Positions 1 to 8,976 are shown, counted from the first letter of the stretch. The stretch is DNA of 64,000 bases from Paraburkholderia sp. D15 (GCF_029910215.1 NZ_CP110395.1:4030001-4094000); one strand, 5' to 3'. Numbers and translations are program-made. Notes: a model not told the origin generated them from the letters alone.

Positions 1-239
1 AACCATGCCGGCACCACGTGACGTCGCGTGGTCGCGGGACGAAGTGCCAAGCATGGAGTTGCGGCGACGGTCCATTCTAATCAGGTGCAACCGACGCGCG
101 GCGCGTAGTTTAACGGTTGCACCATCTTGCTGCAGCCAAACTAAGGGTTCTCCCTAGCAAAAAAAACGAAACCACGGCAAGGTTTGTAAGCAACTTTTAC
201 GCCTGACTGTAGAAAAGTTGGAAAGTTGCCGGCGGAGTG
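1..239. other. Non-coding stretch upstream of cspA
   Basis: No convincing gene is visible here on either strand. It holds the upstream flank of the cold-shock gene promoter and a run of eight A residues near 160-167. A gene to the left of the window may have its promoter or terminator here, but I could not assign one. Confidence 0.4.
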
Positions 240-268
240 TTGACCTTCTCTCAAAATCGCCGTATAAC
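240..268 (+). promoter_or_regulatory. Sigma-70 promoter of cspA
   Basis: A -35 element TTGACC (240-245) and a -10 element TATAAC (263-268) are separated by exactly 17 nt, a near-consensus sigma-70 promoter. Transcription would start near 275, giving a 5' leader of about 140 nt before the cspA start codon. Long leaders of this kind are characteristic of cold-shock genes, where they act in temperature-dependent translation. The leader role is inferred from the family. Confidence 0.7.
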
Positions 269-415
269 GTTCGGGCAGGATTTCAAGCGGCGAGTGAATT
301 GGTCTTTCGTAGTTCGCCCATCAACGGTACTCCGGTTGGTCCCATTACCCCCTTCCTTGATTTTCATGCACTCTCTGGGCTTCGGCCTTATTCACCATCT
401 TTAGGAACAAGTAAT

Positions 416-619
416 ATGGAAACCGGTACCGTCAAGTGGTTCAATGACGCAAAGGGCTTTGGCTTCATCACGCCGGACGGCGGTGGCGAAGATCTGTTCG
501 CGCATTTCTCGGAAATCCGCACGGAAGGCTTCAAGACGCTGCAAGAAAACCAAAAGGTTACGTTTGAAGTCAAGACGGGCCCGAAGGGCAAGCAAGCCGC
601 TAACATCAAGCCGGCGTAA
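416..619 (+). CDS. cspA: Cold-shock protein, CspA family
   Basis: A 67-residue single cold-shock-domain protein that binds single-stranded RNA and DNA and acts as an RNA chaperone in the cytoplasm. The start [10 protein letters not shown] leads directly into RNP1 (KGFGFI, residues about 14-19) and RNP2 (DLFAHF, about 27-32), with the usual family length. The reading frame is open further upstream to 218, but that extension has no family similarity and lies in the transcribed leader, so the ATG at 416 is chosen. It is a single-gene unit with its own promoter (240-268) and terminator (643-671). Confidence 0.96.
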   Translation: METGTVKWFNDAKGFGFITPDGGGEDLFAHFSEIRTEGFKTLQENQKVTFEVKTGPKGKQAANIKPA

Positions 620-642
620 GCGCAAAGCTTCCTTCTGGACGC

Positions 643-671
643 AAAAAACCCCGCCTCGGCGGGGTTTTTTT
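643..671 (+). terminator. Rho-independent terminator of cspA
   Basis: An 8-bp GC-rich stem (ACCCCGCC / GGCGGGGT) with a 2-nt loop is followed by seven T residues and preceded by a run of A residues. It lies 24 nt after the cspA stop. The A run on the other side means it could also stop the convergent Hsp70-like gene's antisense traffic. Confidence 0.9.
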
Positions 672-740
672 ATATCTGTCGTCACGTGAAGCGGCGATTA
701 TCTTCGCGATATGCGATCGGTATGCGATCGATTAGTTTGG

Positions 741-1991
741 TTATCCGAAGAGTCGTCGCGCGTGAATGCCGAGACCGGTCGCAACACTCGCGAGACGATC
801 GCCGAATACCGGTTTTGCATCGGGAAATGCCGCGGCCAATGCGCCGGACAGAAACGCCAAACCGGTCGAGCCGCCGGTGAAATAAATCGCGCCGACATCG
901 CGCGTGGCGACACCCGCGGCCTGCACCGTGTCGCGCGCCGCCTGCACGATGCGCTGCGTTTCGTCCTGCCCCGCCTTGATCAGCTGGATTTCGTCGAATG
1001 CGAGGCGCAAGTCGTCTTCCACCTCGTCCAGATCGATGACCGTCTCGCCGCCCGCGGCCACGCCGATTTTCGCCTCTTCCGCGTGCGCCGCCAGCGCGTG
1101 ACCGAAGCGCTGCTCCACCACGCGCATCAGCCGGTCGTGGTGTTTGACGTCCGTGAACAGGTGCCGCATCAGCGCGAGTTCGCTGACACGTTTCGGCGCG
1201 TACACCGTGTTGATCAGGTGCCACGTTGCCAGGTCGAAATAGGTCCGGTTCGGAATTTCGCGGCCTTCCGGATCGAGCGACTGATAGCCGAGTTCGCGCA
1301 GGATCGTCGCCAGTTCGACGCGGCGGTCGAAGTCCGTGCCCGCAACGTGCACGCCGTGGTGCGCCAGCACGTCGTCCTTGCGCTCGACGCGCGTCATCCG
1401 CTGCGGACCGACCCGCACCAGCGAAAAGTCCGACGTACCGCCGCCGATGTCGGCCACCAGCACCAGCCCTTCTTCCGTCAGATGCGACTCGTAGTCGAAT
1501 GCGGCGGCGATCGGTTCGTACTGGAAGTGGATTTCCTGCAAGCCCACGGAGCGCGCCGCCGCTTCCAGCTGCTGCTGCGCCATGCGGTCGGCGCGCGGAT
1601 CGTCGTCGACGAAAAACACCGGCCGGCCCAGCACCGCGCGGCTGATCGGGCCGCCGGCGCTTTTTTCGGCCGAGCGCTTCAGATGGTCGACGAAAATCGC
1701 GATCACATCCGTGTACTTGATCGCGGAACCGTCGCCGAGATCGGTCGAATTCTCCGCGAGCGGCGAGCCGAGAATGCTTTTCATCGAGCGCATCAGGCGC
1801 CCGTCGAATCCGTCGATGTACGCTGCCAGCGCCGCCCGGCCAAATTCGCGGGTGTTTTCGTCGGTATTGAAAAACACCGAGGTGGGCAGCGTCGTGTAGG
1901 CGCCTTCGACCGGCGCGAGCCTGAGCACGCCGCCGTCGGGGACGGCCACGGCCGAATTGGAAGTACCGAAGTCAATCGCGCAATAGTTCAT
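741..1991 (-). CDS. yegD: Hsp70-family ATPase (YegD-like chaperone)
   Basis: A 416-residue protein consisting essentially of the Hsp70 nucleotide-binding domain. It has phosphate-1 motif DFGTSNS (residues 7-13), phosphate-2 motif ADIGGGTSDFS in the middle and an adenosine motif TGGSTGLAF near the C-terminus. The substrate-binding and lid domains of DnaK are absent, as in the YegD class, whose clients are poorly defined. It is a single gene divergent from the MFS transporter at 2181. The region between them (1992-2180) would carry both promoters. Family is certain; a cellular role is not visible from context. Confidence 0.88.
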   Translation of the reverse strand: MNYCAIDFGTSNSAVAVPDGGVLRLAPVEGAYTTLPTSVFFNTDENTREFGRAALAAYIDGFDGRLMRSMKSILGSPLAENSTDLGDGSAIKYTDVIAIFVDHLKRSAEKSAGGPISRAVLGRPVFFVDDDPRADRMAQQQLEAAARSVGLQEIHFQYEPIAAAFDYESHLTEEGLVLVADIGGGTSDFSLVRVGPQRMTRVERKDDVLAHHGVHVAGTDFDRRVELATILRELGYQSLDPEGREIPNRTYFDLATWHLINTVYAPKRVSELALMRHLFTDVKHHDRLMRVVEQRFGHALAAHAEEAKIGVAAGGETVIDLDEVEDDLRLAFDEIQLIKAGQDETQRIVQAARDTVQAAGVATRDVGAIYFTGGSTGLAFLSGALAAAFPDAKPVFGDRLASVATGLGIHARRLFG

Positions 1992-2180
1992 GGCAGGAAT
2001 CGCCGCTCACGGCTGGCGCGGACAGAAAGGGGAGCGGCTTTGTAACACGAAAGCTCAACCAGCATCAACTCGCACCTATTTTTGTTCGCGATCGCGGAAA
2101 CGGTCCGTTCGACGGAACGAAATTTGCTGAATTCGACAGAATACGCCGCCAATTTTCAGCACCAGGGAGACTTCGAGCCA

Positions 2181-3722
2181 ATGAGCGCGCCGCCTTCAGC
2201 CGCAGTCGACGAAAAAACCGCCGCCGTCGTCGAGACGGATTTGCCGTCGCGGCTCGACCGTCTGCCGTGGGGGCGCTTTCATTCGTTGATCGTCGTCGCG
2301 CTCGGCGTGACGTGGTTGCTCGACGGGCTGGAGGTGACGCTGGCGGGCGCGGTGGCGAGCGCGTTGAAGGCGAGCCCGTCGCTGCGGTTGAGTAACGCCG
2401 ACGTGGGTCTTGCGGGCAGCGCGTACATCGCCGGTGCCGTGCTCGGCGCACTCGGCTTCGGCTGGCTCACGGACCGGCTCGGGCGTCGCAAGCTGTTTTT
2501 CATCACGCTGGCGCTGTATCTGGCGGCAACCGCGGCCACCGCGCTGTCGTGGAATCTCACCAGTTTCCTGTTGTTCCGCTTTCTCACCGGCGCGGGGATC
2601 GGCGGGGAGTACACGGCGATCAATTCGACGATTCAGGAATTCACGCCGGCGCGCGTGCGCGGCTGGACCGATCTCGGCATCAACGGCACCTTCTGGGTCG
2701 GCGCGGGCATCGGCGCGGCGGGCTCGCTGGTGCTGCTCGATCCGCATCTGCTGCCGGCCGACTGGGGCTGGCGCGCGTGCTTTTTCATCGGCGCGGTGCT
2801 CGCGCTGGCGATTCTGCCGATGCGTATCTGGGTGCCAGAAAGCCCGCGCTGGCTGCTGACGCACGGCGACGAGCGCGAGGCACGCACGATCGTCGAGGGG
2901 ATCGAAACGCGCTTTCGCAACGAGGGGCACGAACTCGCCGATCACGACCTGAAGCGCCTGAAACTGCGCGCACGCGATCACACGCCGCTACGCGAGGTGT
3001 TCCACACGCTGTTCAACGTGCACCGCCAGCGCGCACTGGTCGGTCTGTCGCTGATGACCGCGCAGGCGTTCTTCTACAACGCGATCTTCTTCACGTACGC
3101 GCTGGTGCTCACGGATTTCTATCACGTGCCGGGCGACCACATCGGCTGGTATCTGCTGCCGTTCGCGCTCGGCAATTTCCTCGGACCGCTACTGCTCGGC
3201 CGTCTGTTCGACGTGATCGGACGACGCAAGATGATCGCCGCCACTTACGGGTTATCCGCGCTTCTGCTGACGCTCAGCGGCTACCTGTTCGAGCAGCAGA
3301 TGCTCACCGTCGTCACGCAGACGATCGCGTGGATGGTGATTTTCTTCTTCGCGTCGGCGGCGGCGAGTTCGGCATATCTGACGGTCAGCGAATCGTTTCC
3401 GCTGGAGATCCGGGCGCTGGCGATCGCGGTGTTCTACGCGTTCGGCACGGCGCTGGGCGGCATCGCGGGCCCGGCGTTTTTCGGCCGGCTGATCGACACG
3501 CACCAGCGCAGCGAAGTATTCACGGGCTACCTGGTCGGTTCGGCGCTGATGCTCGCCGCGGCCGTGATTGCGGCGATCTGGGGCGTGGATGCCGAACGCA
3601 AGTCGCTGGAAAGCGTGGCGACGCCGCTGTCGAGCGTGACCGACGAACCGGACGAGCAAGCTGGACGAGAAGGCTCGTCGAGCGGCCCGCCTCTCCAAAC
3701 CGCGCGAAACGACGCGCCATAA
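2181..3722 (+). CDS. MFS transporter (metabolite:H+ symporter type)
   Basis: A 513-residue inner-membrane transporter with about 12 hydrophobic segments. The conserved loop 2-3 motif reads GWLTDRLGRRK (about residues 94-104), and the second-half equivalent GRLFDVIGRRK is also present. The tryptophan-rich PESPRWL after helix 6 points to the sugar/organic-acid porter subgroup. I chose the ATG at 2181, which follows an AGGGAG ribosome site about 11 nt upstream. An in-frame ATG at 2082 would add 33 polar residues unlike the family. The substrate cannot be told from sequence. The C-terminal tail is polar and cytoplasmic. Confidence 0.85.
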   Translation: MSAPPSAAVDEKTAAVVETDLPSRLDRLPWGRFHSLIVVALGVTWLLDGLEVTLAGAVASALKASPSLRLSNADVGLAGSAYIAGAVLGALGFGWLTDRLGRRKLFFITLALYLAATAATALSWNLTSFLLFRFLTGAGIGGEYTAINSTIQEFTPARVRGWTDLGINGTFWVGAGIGAAGSLVLLDPHLLPADWGWRACFFIGAVLALAILPMRIWVPESPRWLLTHGDEREARTIVEGIETRFRNEGHELADHDLKRLKLRARDHTPLREVFHTLFNVHRQRALVGLSLMTAQAFFYNAIFFTYALVLTDFYHVPGDHIGWYLLPFALGNFLGPLLLGRLFDVIGRRKMIAATYGLSALLLTLSGYLFEQQMLTVVTQTIAWMVIFFFASAAASSAYLTVSESFPLEIRALAIAVFYAFGTALGGIAGPAFFGRLIDTHQRSEVFTGYLVGSALMLAAAVIAAIWGVDAERKSLESVATPLSSVTDEPDEQAGREGSSSGPPLQTARNDAP

Positions 3723-3750
3723 AAAAACGCGCGGTCGGCGCCGCGCGTTC
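3721..3750 (-). terminator. Terminator between convergent MFS and nitroreductase genes
   Basis: An 8-bp stem ACGCGCGG / CCGCGCGT (3727-3734 and 3741-3748) with a 6-nt loop. On the minus strand it is followed by seven T residues, so it should end the nitroreductase transcript. The T tract overlaps the stop codon of the MFS gene on the plus strand. Plus-strand termination would be weaker because the downstream tract is TTCTCT. Confidence 0.75.
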
Positions 3751-3805
3751 TCTACAACCATTCTCTACACTTCGCGCAATCAGTCACGCGTCAGTGTGGC
3801 GCCGC

Positions 3806-4399
3806 TCAGAACGCCTTCTTCCACGCGCCGGCATAGGCAATGTCGGCCAGCGGCAAACGCTGACGCACCGATTTCTCGCGCTCGCGCAGCACCGGATCGA
3901 GCTTGTCGACCTCGCCGTAGTGACCGAGCGAAATGATCGAGATGACTTCGACGTCGCTGGGCAATTCGAAGGCCGTGCGGAACGCGTTCGGATCGAAGCC
4001 GCTCATCTGATGCGCGGCGAGGCCGAGCGCATGCGCCTGCAACACCAGCGACATCGCCGCGGCACCCGCGTCGTACGGCGCGCAGCGGTTCACTTCGCCC
4101 TTGCTGGTCAGCGTGTGCGTGGTCACCGCGATCAGCACCGGCGCGGGCGCATTCCAGCCCTGGTTGAACGGCACCAGCGTGGCGAAGGCCTTCTTGAACG
4201 ACACTTCGTCGACGCTGCGATCGAATACGAGAAAACGCCACGGCTGCGCGTTATACGACGACGGAGCCCAGCGAGCCGCCTCGAGCACGGCGTGCAGTTG
4301 CTCGCGGCTCACCGGCTCGCTCGAATACGCGCGCGGGCTCCAGCGGCCTGCAATCAGCTCGTGAATGGCAACTTCGGTGGGGGCGGGTTTGTTGGTCAT
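3806..4399 (-). CDS. Nitroreductase family protein
   Basis: A 197-residue FMN-dependent NAD(P)H oxidoreductase of the nitroreductase fold. Recognisable are the N-terminal FMN-binding RWSPRAYS (about 20-27), the AARWAPSSYNAQPW segment (about 43-56) and a C-terminal GHYGEVDKL. The ATG at 4399 is preceded by a good GAGAGAAG ribosome site. An in-frame ATG 17 codons upstream has none. It is a single gene, convergent with the MFS gene, with a terminator at 3721-3750. The natural substrate is unknown. Confidence 0.88.
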   Translation of the reverse strand: MTNKPAPTEVAIHELIAGRWSPRAYSSEPVSREQLHAVLEAARWAPSSYNAQPWRFLVFDRSVDEVSFKKAFATLVPFNQGWNAPAPVLIAVTTHTLTSKGEVNRCAPYDAGAAAMSLVLQAHALGLAAHQMSGFDPNAFRTAFELPSDVEVISIISLGHYGEVDKLDPVLREREKSVRQRLPLADIAYAGAWKKAF

Positions 4400-4583
4400 G
4401 CGCTTCTCTCGGTCGAAATTCATGAACGACGGGCGGCTGCCCGGGGCCACATAGCATACCCGGGCTTCGGCGCGCGTGCTCCAACATGTGCGCGGTTGCT
4501 TTTCGCGCTGAGGGGAATCGTGCCGCCGACGGCATTCACGCCGCCTGCGGAGCGTTATGCCGCCGCGAATTGCGAACCAACGG

Positions 4584-4637
4584 CGGCATTCGAGCCGTCT
4601 GTCGACCTCAAGCCGCCTGCCGAATTCAAGCCGCCTG
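4584..4637 (-). repeat. Three imperfect 18-nt tandem repeats spanning a stop codon
   Basis: Read on the minus strand, the last codons and stop of the MFS gene (CAG GCG GCT TGA) begin an 18-nt unit at 4637-4620. The unit recurs at 4619-4602 with CAGGCGGCTTGA intact, and at 4601-4584 with two changes (CAGACGGCTCGA). The stop codon is thus duplicated. Confidence 0.8.
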
Positions 4638-5909
4638 CGGCTCGGGCGCCTTGGCCGGCCGGTTGATGCGCAACACGATTACCGAGGCCACAAGGCACAA
4701 GCCGCCCGAGATCATCGACGCCACCGTGTACGTACCCAGGCTCGCGCGCAGCATGCCCGCGCCGAGCGCCGCGAACGCCGCGCCGAGCTGGTGACCGGCG
4801 ACGACCCAGCCGAACACCACGGGCGCGGATTCCTTGCCGTACACGTCGGTGGCCAGACGCACGGTGGGCGGCACGGTGGCGATCCAGTCGAGCCCGTAAA
4901 ACACCGCGAACAGCGGCAGTCCGAAGAAGTCGATACCGAACGCGTGCGGCAGATACATCAGCGACAGGCCGCGCAGACCGTAGTACCAGAACAGCAGCAC
5001 CCGGCTATTGAACCGGTCCGACAGCCAGCCTGACAGGGTCGTGCCGAACAGATCGAAAATGCCCATCGCGGCGAGCAGCGACGCACCCTGCACTTCGGTC
5101 ATCCCGTAGTCGCCGCACATGGCGATCAAATGCGTGCCGACATAGCCGTTGGTGCTCGCGCCGCAGATGAAGAAGCTGAAGAACAGCAGCCAGAAATCGC
5201 GCGTCTTGCTCGCCATGGCCAGCGTGCCGAACGCGATCGCCAGCGGGTTCTGTTTGCTGCCGGTCGCGCCGACCGGCGAGTCGTGCGGCTCGCCGTACGG
5301 ACGCAGCCCCATGTCCGCCGGACGCTCGGGCAGCAGGAAGGCCACCAGCGGAATCACGACCGCCGCCGCAAGCGCGACCACCCACACCACCTGACGCCAG
5401 CCGTTGTGCTCGGCGATGGCCGCCAGCATCGGCAGGAAGACCAGTTGGCCGGTCGCGGAGCTGGCCGTCAGAATGCCCATCACGAGACCGCGCCGCGTGG
5501 TGAACCAGCGCGTCACCACCGTCGCCGACAACGACAGCGCCGCGACACCCGTCGATCCGCCGACCATCACGCCCCAGATCAACACCATCTGCCACGGATG
5601 CGTCATCAGCGAGGACAACGCCACGCCCGCCGCCATCGTGCCGAGCGCGGCGAGCAGCGTGGGACGCACGCCGAAGCGCTGCATGGCCGCGGCCGCGAAC
5701 GGCCCCATGAGGCCGTACAGCGCGATGTTCACCGAGATCGCCAGCGAAATCGTCGCCCGGCTCCAGCCGAACTGATGTTCGAGCGGCACCATCATCACGC
5801 TCGGCGTGGCCCGCGTGCCGGCCGCCGCGAGCAACACCAGAAACACCACCGCGACTGTCAACCAGCCGTAGTGAAAACGTCCGCCAATCCGTCTCGCTGC
5901 CCAGTTCAT
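4626..5909 (-). CDS. MFS transporter (YcxA/oxalate-formate-like group)
   Basis: A 427-residue 12-helix inner-membrane transporter. The N-terminal HYGWLTVAVVFL segment and a first half of the monocarboxylate/OFA type (RATPSVMMVPLEHQFGWSRA) place it with YcxA-like carriers of organic anions. The ATG at 5909 has GGAG six bases upstream. An in-frame ATG 15 codons further out does not. It is divergent from the TetR gene at 6067, with operator-like dyads between, so the regulator probably controls it. The substrate is not known. The stop codon lies inside an 18-nt tandem repeat. Confidence 0.85.
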   Translation of the reverse strand: MNWAARRIGGRFHYGWLTVAVVFLVLLAAAGTRATPSVMMVPLEHQFGWSRATISLAISVNIALYGLMGPFAAAAMQRFGVRPTLLAALGTMAAGVALSSLMTHPWQMVLIWGVMVGGSTGVAALSLSATVVTRWFTTRRGLVMGILTASSATGQLVFLPMLAAIAEHNGWRQVVWVVALAAAVVIPLVAFLLPERPADMGLRPYGEPHDSPVGATGSKQNPLAIAFGTLAMASKTRDFWLLFFSFFICGASTNGYVGTHLIAMCGDYGMTEVQGASLLAAMGIFDLFGTTLSGWLSDRFNSRVLLFWYYGLRGLSLMYLPHAFGIDFFGLPLFAVFYGLDWIATVPPTVRLATDVYGKESAPVVFGWVVAGHQLGAAFAALGAGMLRASLGTYTVASMISGGLCLVASVIVLRINRPAKAPEPQAA

Positions 5910-5954
5910 CGGTTCTCCAATCGATGCCGGCCCGACAGCCCGCATCGCTCGCAT

Positions 5955-6029
5955 TTTTACGACTTCGGTAAAAGACTTGTGACTGATCTGTCACAATGAG
6001 AGTTGCGATGGTAGTTACTGCTCGGTAAC
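5955..6029. promoter_or_regulatory. Operator-like dyads between MFS and tetR
   Basis: Three inverted repeats sit in the 157-bp divergent gap: TTTTAC-N7-GTAAAA (5955-5973), TTGTGAC-N6-GTCACAA (5977-5996, perfect 7-bp arms) and GTTAC-N6-GTAAC (6014-6029). The half-sites share a GTRAM core. Dyads of this size next to a divergent tetR gene are typical TetR binding sites. The assignment is inference. Confidence 0.55.
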
Positions 6030-6066
6030 ATGTCAAGGCGTCAATTTCTTTCGAGGATAGTCATCC

Positions 6067-6726
6067 ATGTCCGATAACGAGTCTCCCAAAACGGCGAGCG
6101 CCCGGCGCGCGCGCGGTGCCGCAACCAGTGGGCCGCAGGCGCAGCAGCATCTGCTGCGCGCGGCGGAGGAGCTGTTCTATCGCGAAGGCGTGCGCACGGT
6201 CGGCGTGGATGCGGTGGTCGAGCGCGCCGGGGTCAACAAGATGAGCCTGTACCGGCAGTTTTCGTCAAAAGACGAGCTGGTGATGGCCTATCTGGAGCGC
6301 AAGGACGAGCAATTCTTCGGCTATGTCGAGAAAAGCTTCGCGCAGCATCCGGGCGAGCCGGCCAGGCAGCTGCAGCAGTATTTTGACGACCTCGCGCGAC
6401 GTGCGTCCATCGACGACTATCGTGGGTGCCCGTTCGTGAACGTGTCGGTGGAATTTCCGGATGTCGACCACCCCGCCCGGCAGTTCGTGTTCGATAACAA
6501 GGCGCGCTTGATGGCGCGGATCGCCGCGCTCGCGACCGCGGCCGGCGCCGACGACCCGCAGGCGTTGGCGGATGCGTTGGGACTCTTGATCGAAGGCGTG
6601 TATGCGGCGAGCCAGACGTATGGACCGGGCTGCGGGCCGATTCTGGCTGCGCCGAAGGTGGCCGCGCAGTTGATTGCGGCGGCTTGCGGAACGGCGGCGG
6701 CTTCGACTTCGGCGTCCGCTAATTGA
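6067..6726 (+). CDS. TetR-family transcriptional regulator
   Basis: A 219-residue DNA-binding repressor. The N-terminal helix-turn-helix is clear: residues about 30-75 include LFYREGVRTVGVDAVVERAG followed by VNKMSLYRQFSSKDELV. A short, Ala-rich disordered stretch precedes it. The C-terminal ligand domain has no family-specific marks. The stretch RGCPFVNVSVEFPDVDHP is shared with regulators that act next to efflux or detoxification genes. It is divergent from the MFS transporter, its most likely target, and probably autoregulated through the dyads in between. Confidence 0.88.
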   Translation: MSDNESPKTASARRARGAATSGPQAQQHLLRAAEELFYREGVRTVGVDAVVERAGVNKMSLYRQFSSKDELVMAYLERKDEQFFGYVEKSFAQHPGEPARQLQQYFDDLARRASIDDYRGCPFVNVSVEFPDVDHPARQFVFDNKARLMARIAALATAAGADDPQALADALGLLIEGVYAASQTYGPGCGPILAAPKVAAQLIAAACGTAAASTSASAN

Positions 6727-6855
6727 GCTTGACCGGCGCAGGTCGGCTTCGGGATTGAGTCGGCGACCATGCTGGCGAGGACCGCCGCGGGCCGACGTGG
6801 ACCGGCGAAAACATCGCGCCGGTAAAATGGCGCTTTCCCTTCAAGCCGCTCTGCC

Positions 6856-7410
6856 ATGCCGTTGCCCGCCGAAACCCACGAAACCGTGATTGCCGCCACT
6901 CGCCACTGGCTGACCGAGGCGGTGATCGGACTGAATCTGTGTCCGTTCGCGAAAGCGGTGCATGTGAAAGGCCAGATCCGCTACGCGGTCAGCAGCGCGG
7001 CGGACATGGAAGGCGTGCTAACCGACCTGGAAGCCGAGCTTCAGGCATTGGTCGCGGCCGATCCGAACGCCGTGGACACCACGCTCCTGATCGTCCCCGA
7101 CGCGCTCGCCGATTTCCTTGACTACAACGACTGCCTGTTCTTCGCCGACCGGCTGATCAAACAGCTTCGGCTGGAAGGTGTGGTCCAGATCGCCAGCTTT
7201 CACCCGCGCTATCAGTTCGAAGGCAGCGAGCCCGACGATATCGAGAACTACACGAACCGCGCGCCGTATCCGATCTTCCATCTTCTGCGCGAAGACAGCA
7301 TCGAACGGGCGGTTCAGGCGTTTCCGGATGCGGAAGACATCTACGAGCGCAATCAGGAGACGCTGCGGCGCATCGGTCTCACAGGCTGGAACGAATTGAT
7401 GAAGCGTTAG
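6856..7410 (+). CDS. DUF1415 family protein
   Basis: A 184-residue protein matching the DUF1415 family, widespread in proteobacteria and without an assigned biochemical role. The diagnostic N-terminus is seen at about residues 15-35 (RHWLTEAVIGLNLCPFAK). DYNDCLFFADRLI and the SFHPRYQFEG segment follow. There is no signal peptide or membrane segment, so it should be cytoplasmic. It stands alone downstream of tetR and ends 13 nt from the convergent methyltransferase gene. Confidence 0.85.
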   Translation: MPLPAETHETVIAATRHWLTEAVIGLNLCPFAKAVHVKGQIRYAVSSAADMEGVLTDLEAELQALVAADPNAVDTTLLIVPDALADFLDYNDCLFFADRLIKQLRLEGVVQIASFHPRYQFEGSEPDDIENYTNRAPYPIFHLLREDSIERAVQAFPDAEDIYERNQETLRRIGLTGWNELMKR

Positions 7411-7423
7411 CGCGCGAGCGCCG

Positions 7424-8272
7424 TCACGCCGCCGACGGCGCGAAGAAGCGCTCCTTCAGCTCCTCGATGCCCAGCGTTTCCATCACTTCATTGAGCCGCT
7501 CGGCCGGGCGCCGGCGCGGCAAGTCCTTGTACTGCGCGATGATGAGCTCGTTCTTCATCGAATGCTCCCACCCCACCAGCTCGGTCACGTTCACCTGATA
7601 ACCGTGCGCTTCGAGTTGCAGGCAGCGCAACACGTTGGTGATCTGGCTCCCGAATTCCCGCGTATGCAGCGGATGCCGCCAGATTTCCGTCAGCGCGTTG
7701 CCGAGCGACTTGCCTTTGTTCTGCCGCAATACGCCCGCCACTTCGGCCTGACAGCACGGCACCACGACGATGTACTTCGCGTGTTTCTGCAGCGCGAAGC
7801 GGATCGCGTCGTCGGTTGCGGTGTTGCATGCGTGGAGCGCCGTCACGACGTCGATCCGCTCCGGCAAACGCGTCGACGTGATCGACTCCGCCACCGACAG
7901 GTTCAGGAACGACATCCCCGTGAAGCCCAGCCGCGCGGCCAGTTCCTCGGACTTCGCCACCAGATCCTCGCGCGTTTCAATGCCGTATATGTGCGAAGCC
8001 CCACCGGCGACGTCCTGAAACTCCTTGAAGAAAAGGTCGTACAGGATAAAACCTAGGTATGACTTGCCGGCACCATGATCGACCAGCGTCACGCCGCCCT
8101 GCGCGTCCTTGCGCTCCTTGAGCAGCGGCTCGATGAACTGGAACAGGTGGTAGACCTGCTTGAGCTTGCGGCGGCTGTCCTGATTCATCTTGCCGTCGCG
8201 AGTCAGGATATGGAGTTCCTTCAACAACTCGACGGATTGATTGGGACGGATTTCGTGGGTTTTGCTGGACAT
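7424..8272 (-). CDS. Class I SAM-dependent methyltransferase
   Basis: A 282-residue cytoplasmic protein with a Rossmann-type S-adenosylmethionine site: motif I VDHGAGKSYLGF (about residues 64-75), an acidic strand 2 end GIETRED, and VVTALHACNTATDDAIRFAL, the stretch characteristic of the Methyltransf_32 type of RNA or small-molecule methyltransferase. A CQAEV motif follows. The target is not known. It is a single transcription unit with a 383-bp upstream gap. Confidence 0.78.
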   Translation of the reverse strand: MSSKTHEIRPNQSVELLKELHILTRDGKMNQDSRRKLKQVYHLFQFIEPLLKERKDAQGGVTLVDHGAGKSYLGFILYDLFFKEFQDVAGGASHIYGIETREDLVAKSEELAARLGFTGMSFLNLSVAESITSTRLPERIDVVTALHACNTATDDAIRFALQKHAKYIVVVPCCQAEVAGVLRQNKGKSLGNALTEIWRHPLHTREFGSQITNVLRCLQLEAHGYQVNVTELVGWEHSMKNELIIAQYKDLPRRRPAERLNEVMETLGIEELKERFFAPSAA

Positions 8273-8655
8273 CGCGGGGAAGCCGCACCGATTGCAACGC
8301 GAACGTGCGACAGGTGACGGAAAAAGGGAAAAGTTGCTGCCAGTTTACCCAAAGTGCCGCCTGCTCACCGATAGGTGGCGCAAATCATGCAAGAAAAAGG
8401 GCAAACCTGGAACACTTCCTGCTCGATTGGGTTCACGCGGAACGTTTCAGTGTGATGCCAACCCTGGCCGGAAAGGCGGCTCGACCAAGCTGGAAGGCCG
8501 TATCGCCGATAACAACAAGCTGCCGGACGTGGCGTCGATCACGCGAACCGAATGCATGTGGGGAGGACGGTCCCGGAACACGGGCCGAACGTTACGTAAC
8601 CAGCAGCGCGCCGCGATTTCAACGGGATGCGTGCTCGGATAAAGAAGAGGCAGCA
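8273..8655. other. 383-bp divergent intergenic region
   Basis: It contains the divergent promoters of the methyltransferase (minus) and the 106-residue protein (plus). A weak hairpin (GCCGCCT / AGGTGGC, about 8359-8385) is visible. Reading frames open across the gap on both strands have no ribosome site or family features and look like GC-rich shadows. A strong AAGAGG ribosome site at 8644-8649 belongs to the downstream gene. Confidence 0.4.
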
Positions 8656-8976
8656 ATGGATACGGTACCCAACGGAAACGTCGAACAGAAGTTTCAGGAA
8701 ATGCTGGCGAAGCTCCTCACCACGCCGGCCTGGTCGGAAAAACAGCAGCTCGAACTGGAGATGGCCCGCGACATCTCGACGGAAATGCTACGTCTGGCCG
8801 AAGTCATGCGCGACGGCAACGTCGATATGGAAACCTGCCTGACGCTGCTCAAGTACGCGAAAGTGCTCGACTTCGTGATGACGACGCTGGCGTCGCGCCG
8901 CGATATCAAGCCGCAGACGCTGCGGGTGATTTTCAAGCTCGCCGGCTTGAAGGTCGACGAGGCTTATCCGGGCTAA
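8656..8976 (+). CDS. Conserved hypothetical helical protein
   Basis: A 106-residue, charged, predicted all-helical cytoplasmic protein that I do not recognise by name. The ATG at 8656 has an AAGAGG ribosome site 7 nt upstream. The preceding open frame has no coding character. Leu/Met heptads from about residue 35 to 90 suggest a helical bundle or coiled interaction. There is no signal peptide and no cysteine pair. It is a single gene closed by a terminator at 9012. No enzymatic motif is visible. Confidence 0.72.
   Translation: MDTVPNGNVEQKFQEMLAKLLTTPAWSEKQQLELEMARDISTEMLRLAEVMRDGNVDMETCLTLLKYAKVLDFVMTTLASRRDIKPQTLRVIFKLAGLKVDEAYPG

Noticed and set aside
1..180. Terminator near AAGGG-TTCT-CCCT (about 142-160)
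   Set aside because: The stem is short and the A run lies on the wrong side for a minus-strand terminator; on the plus strand there is no T tract.
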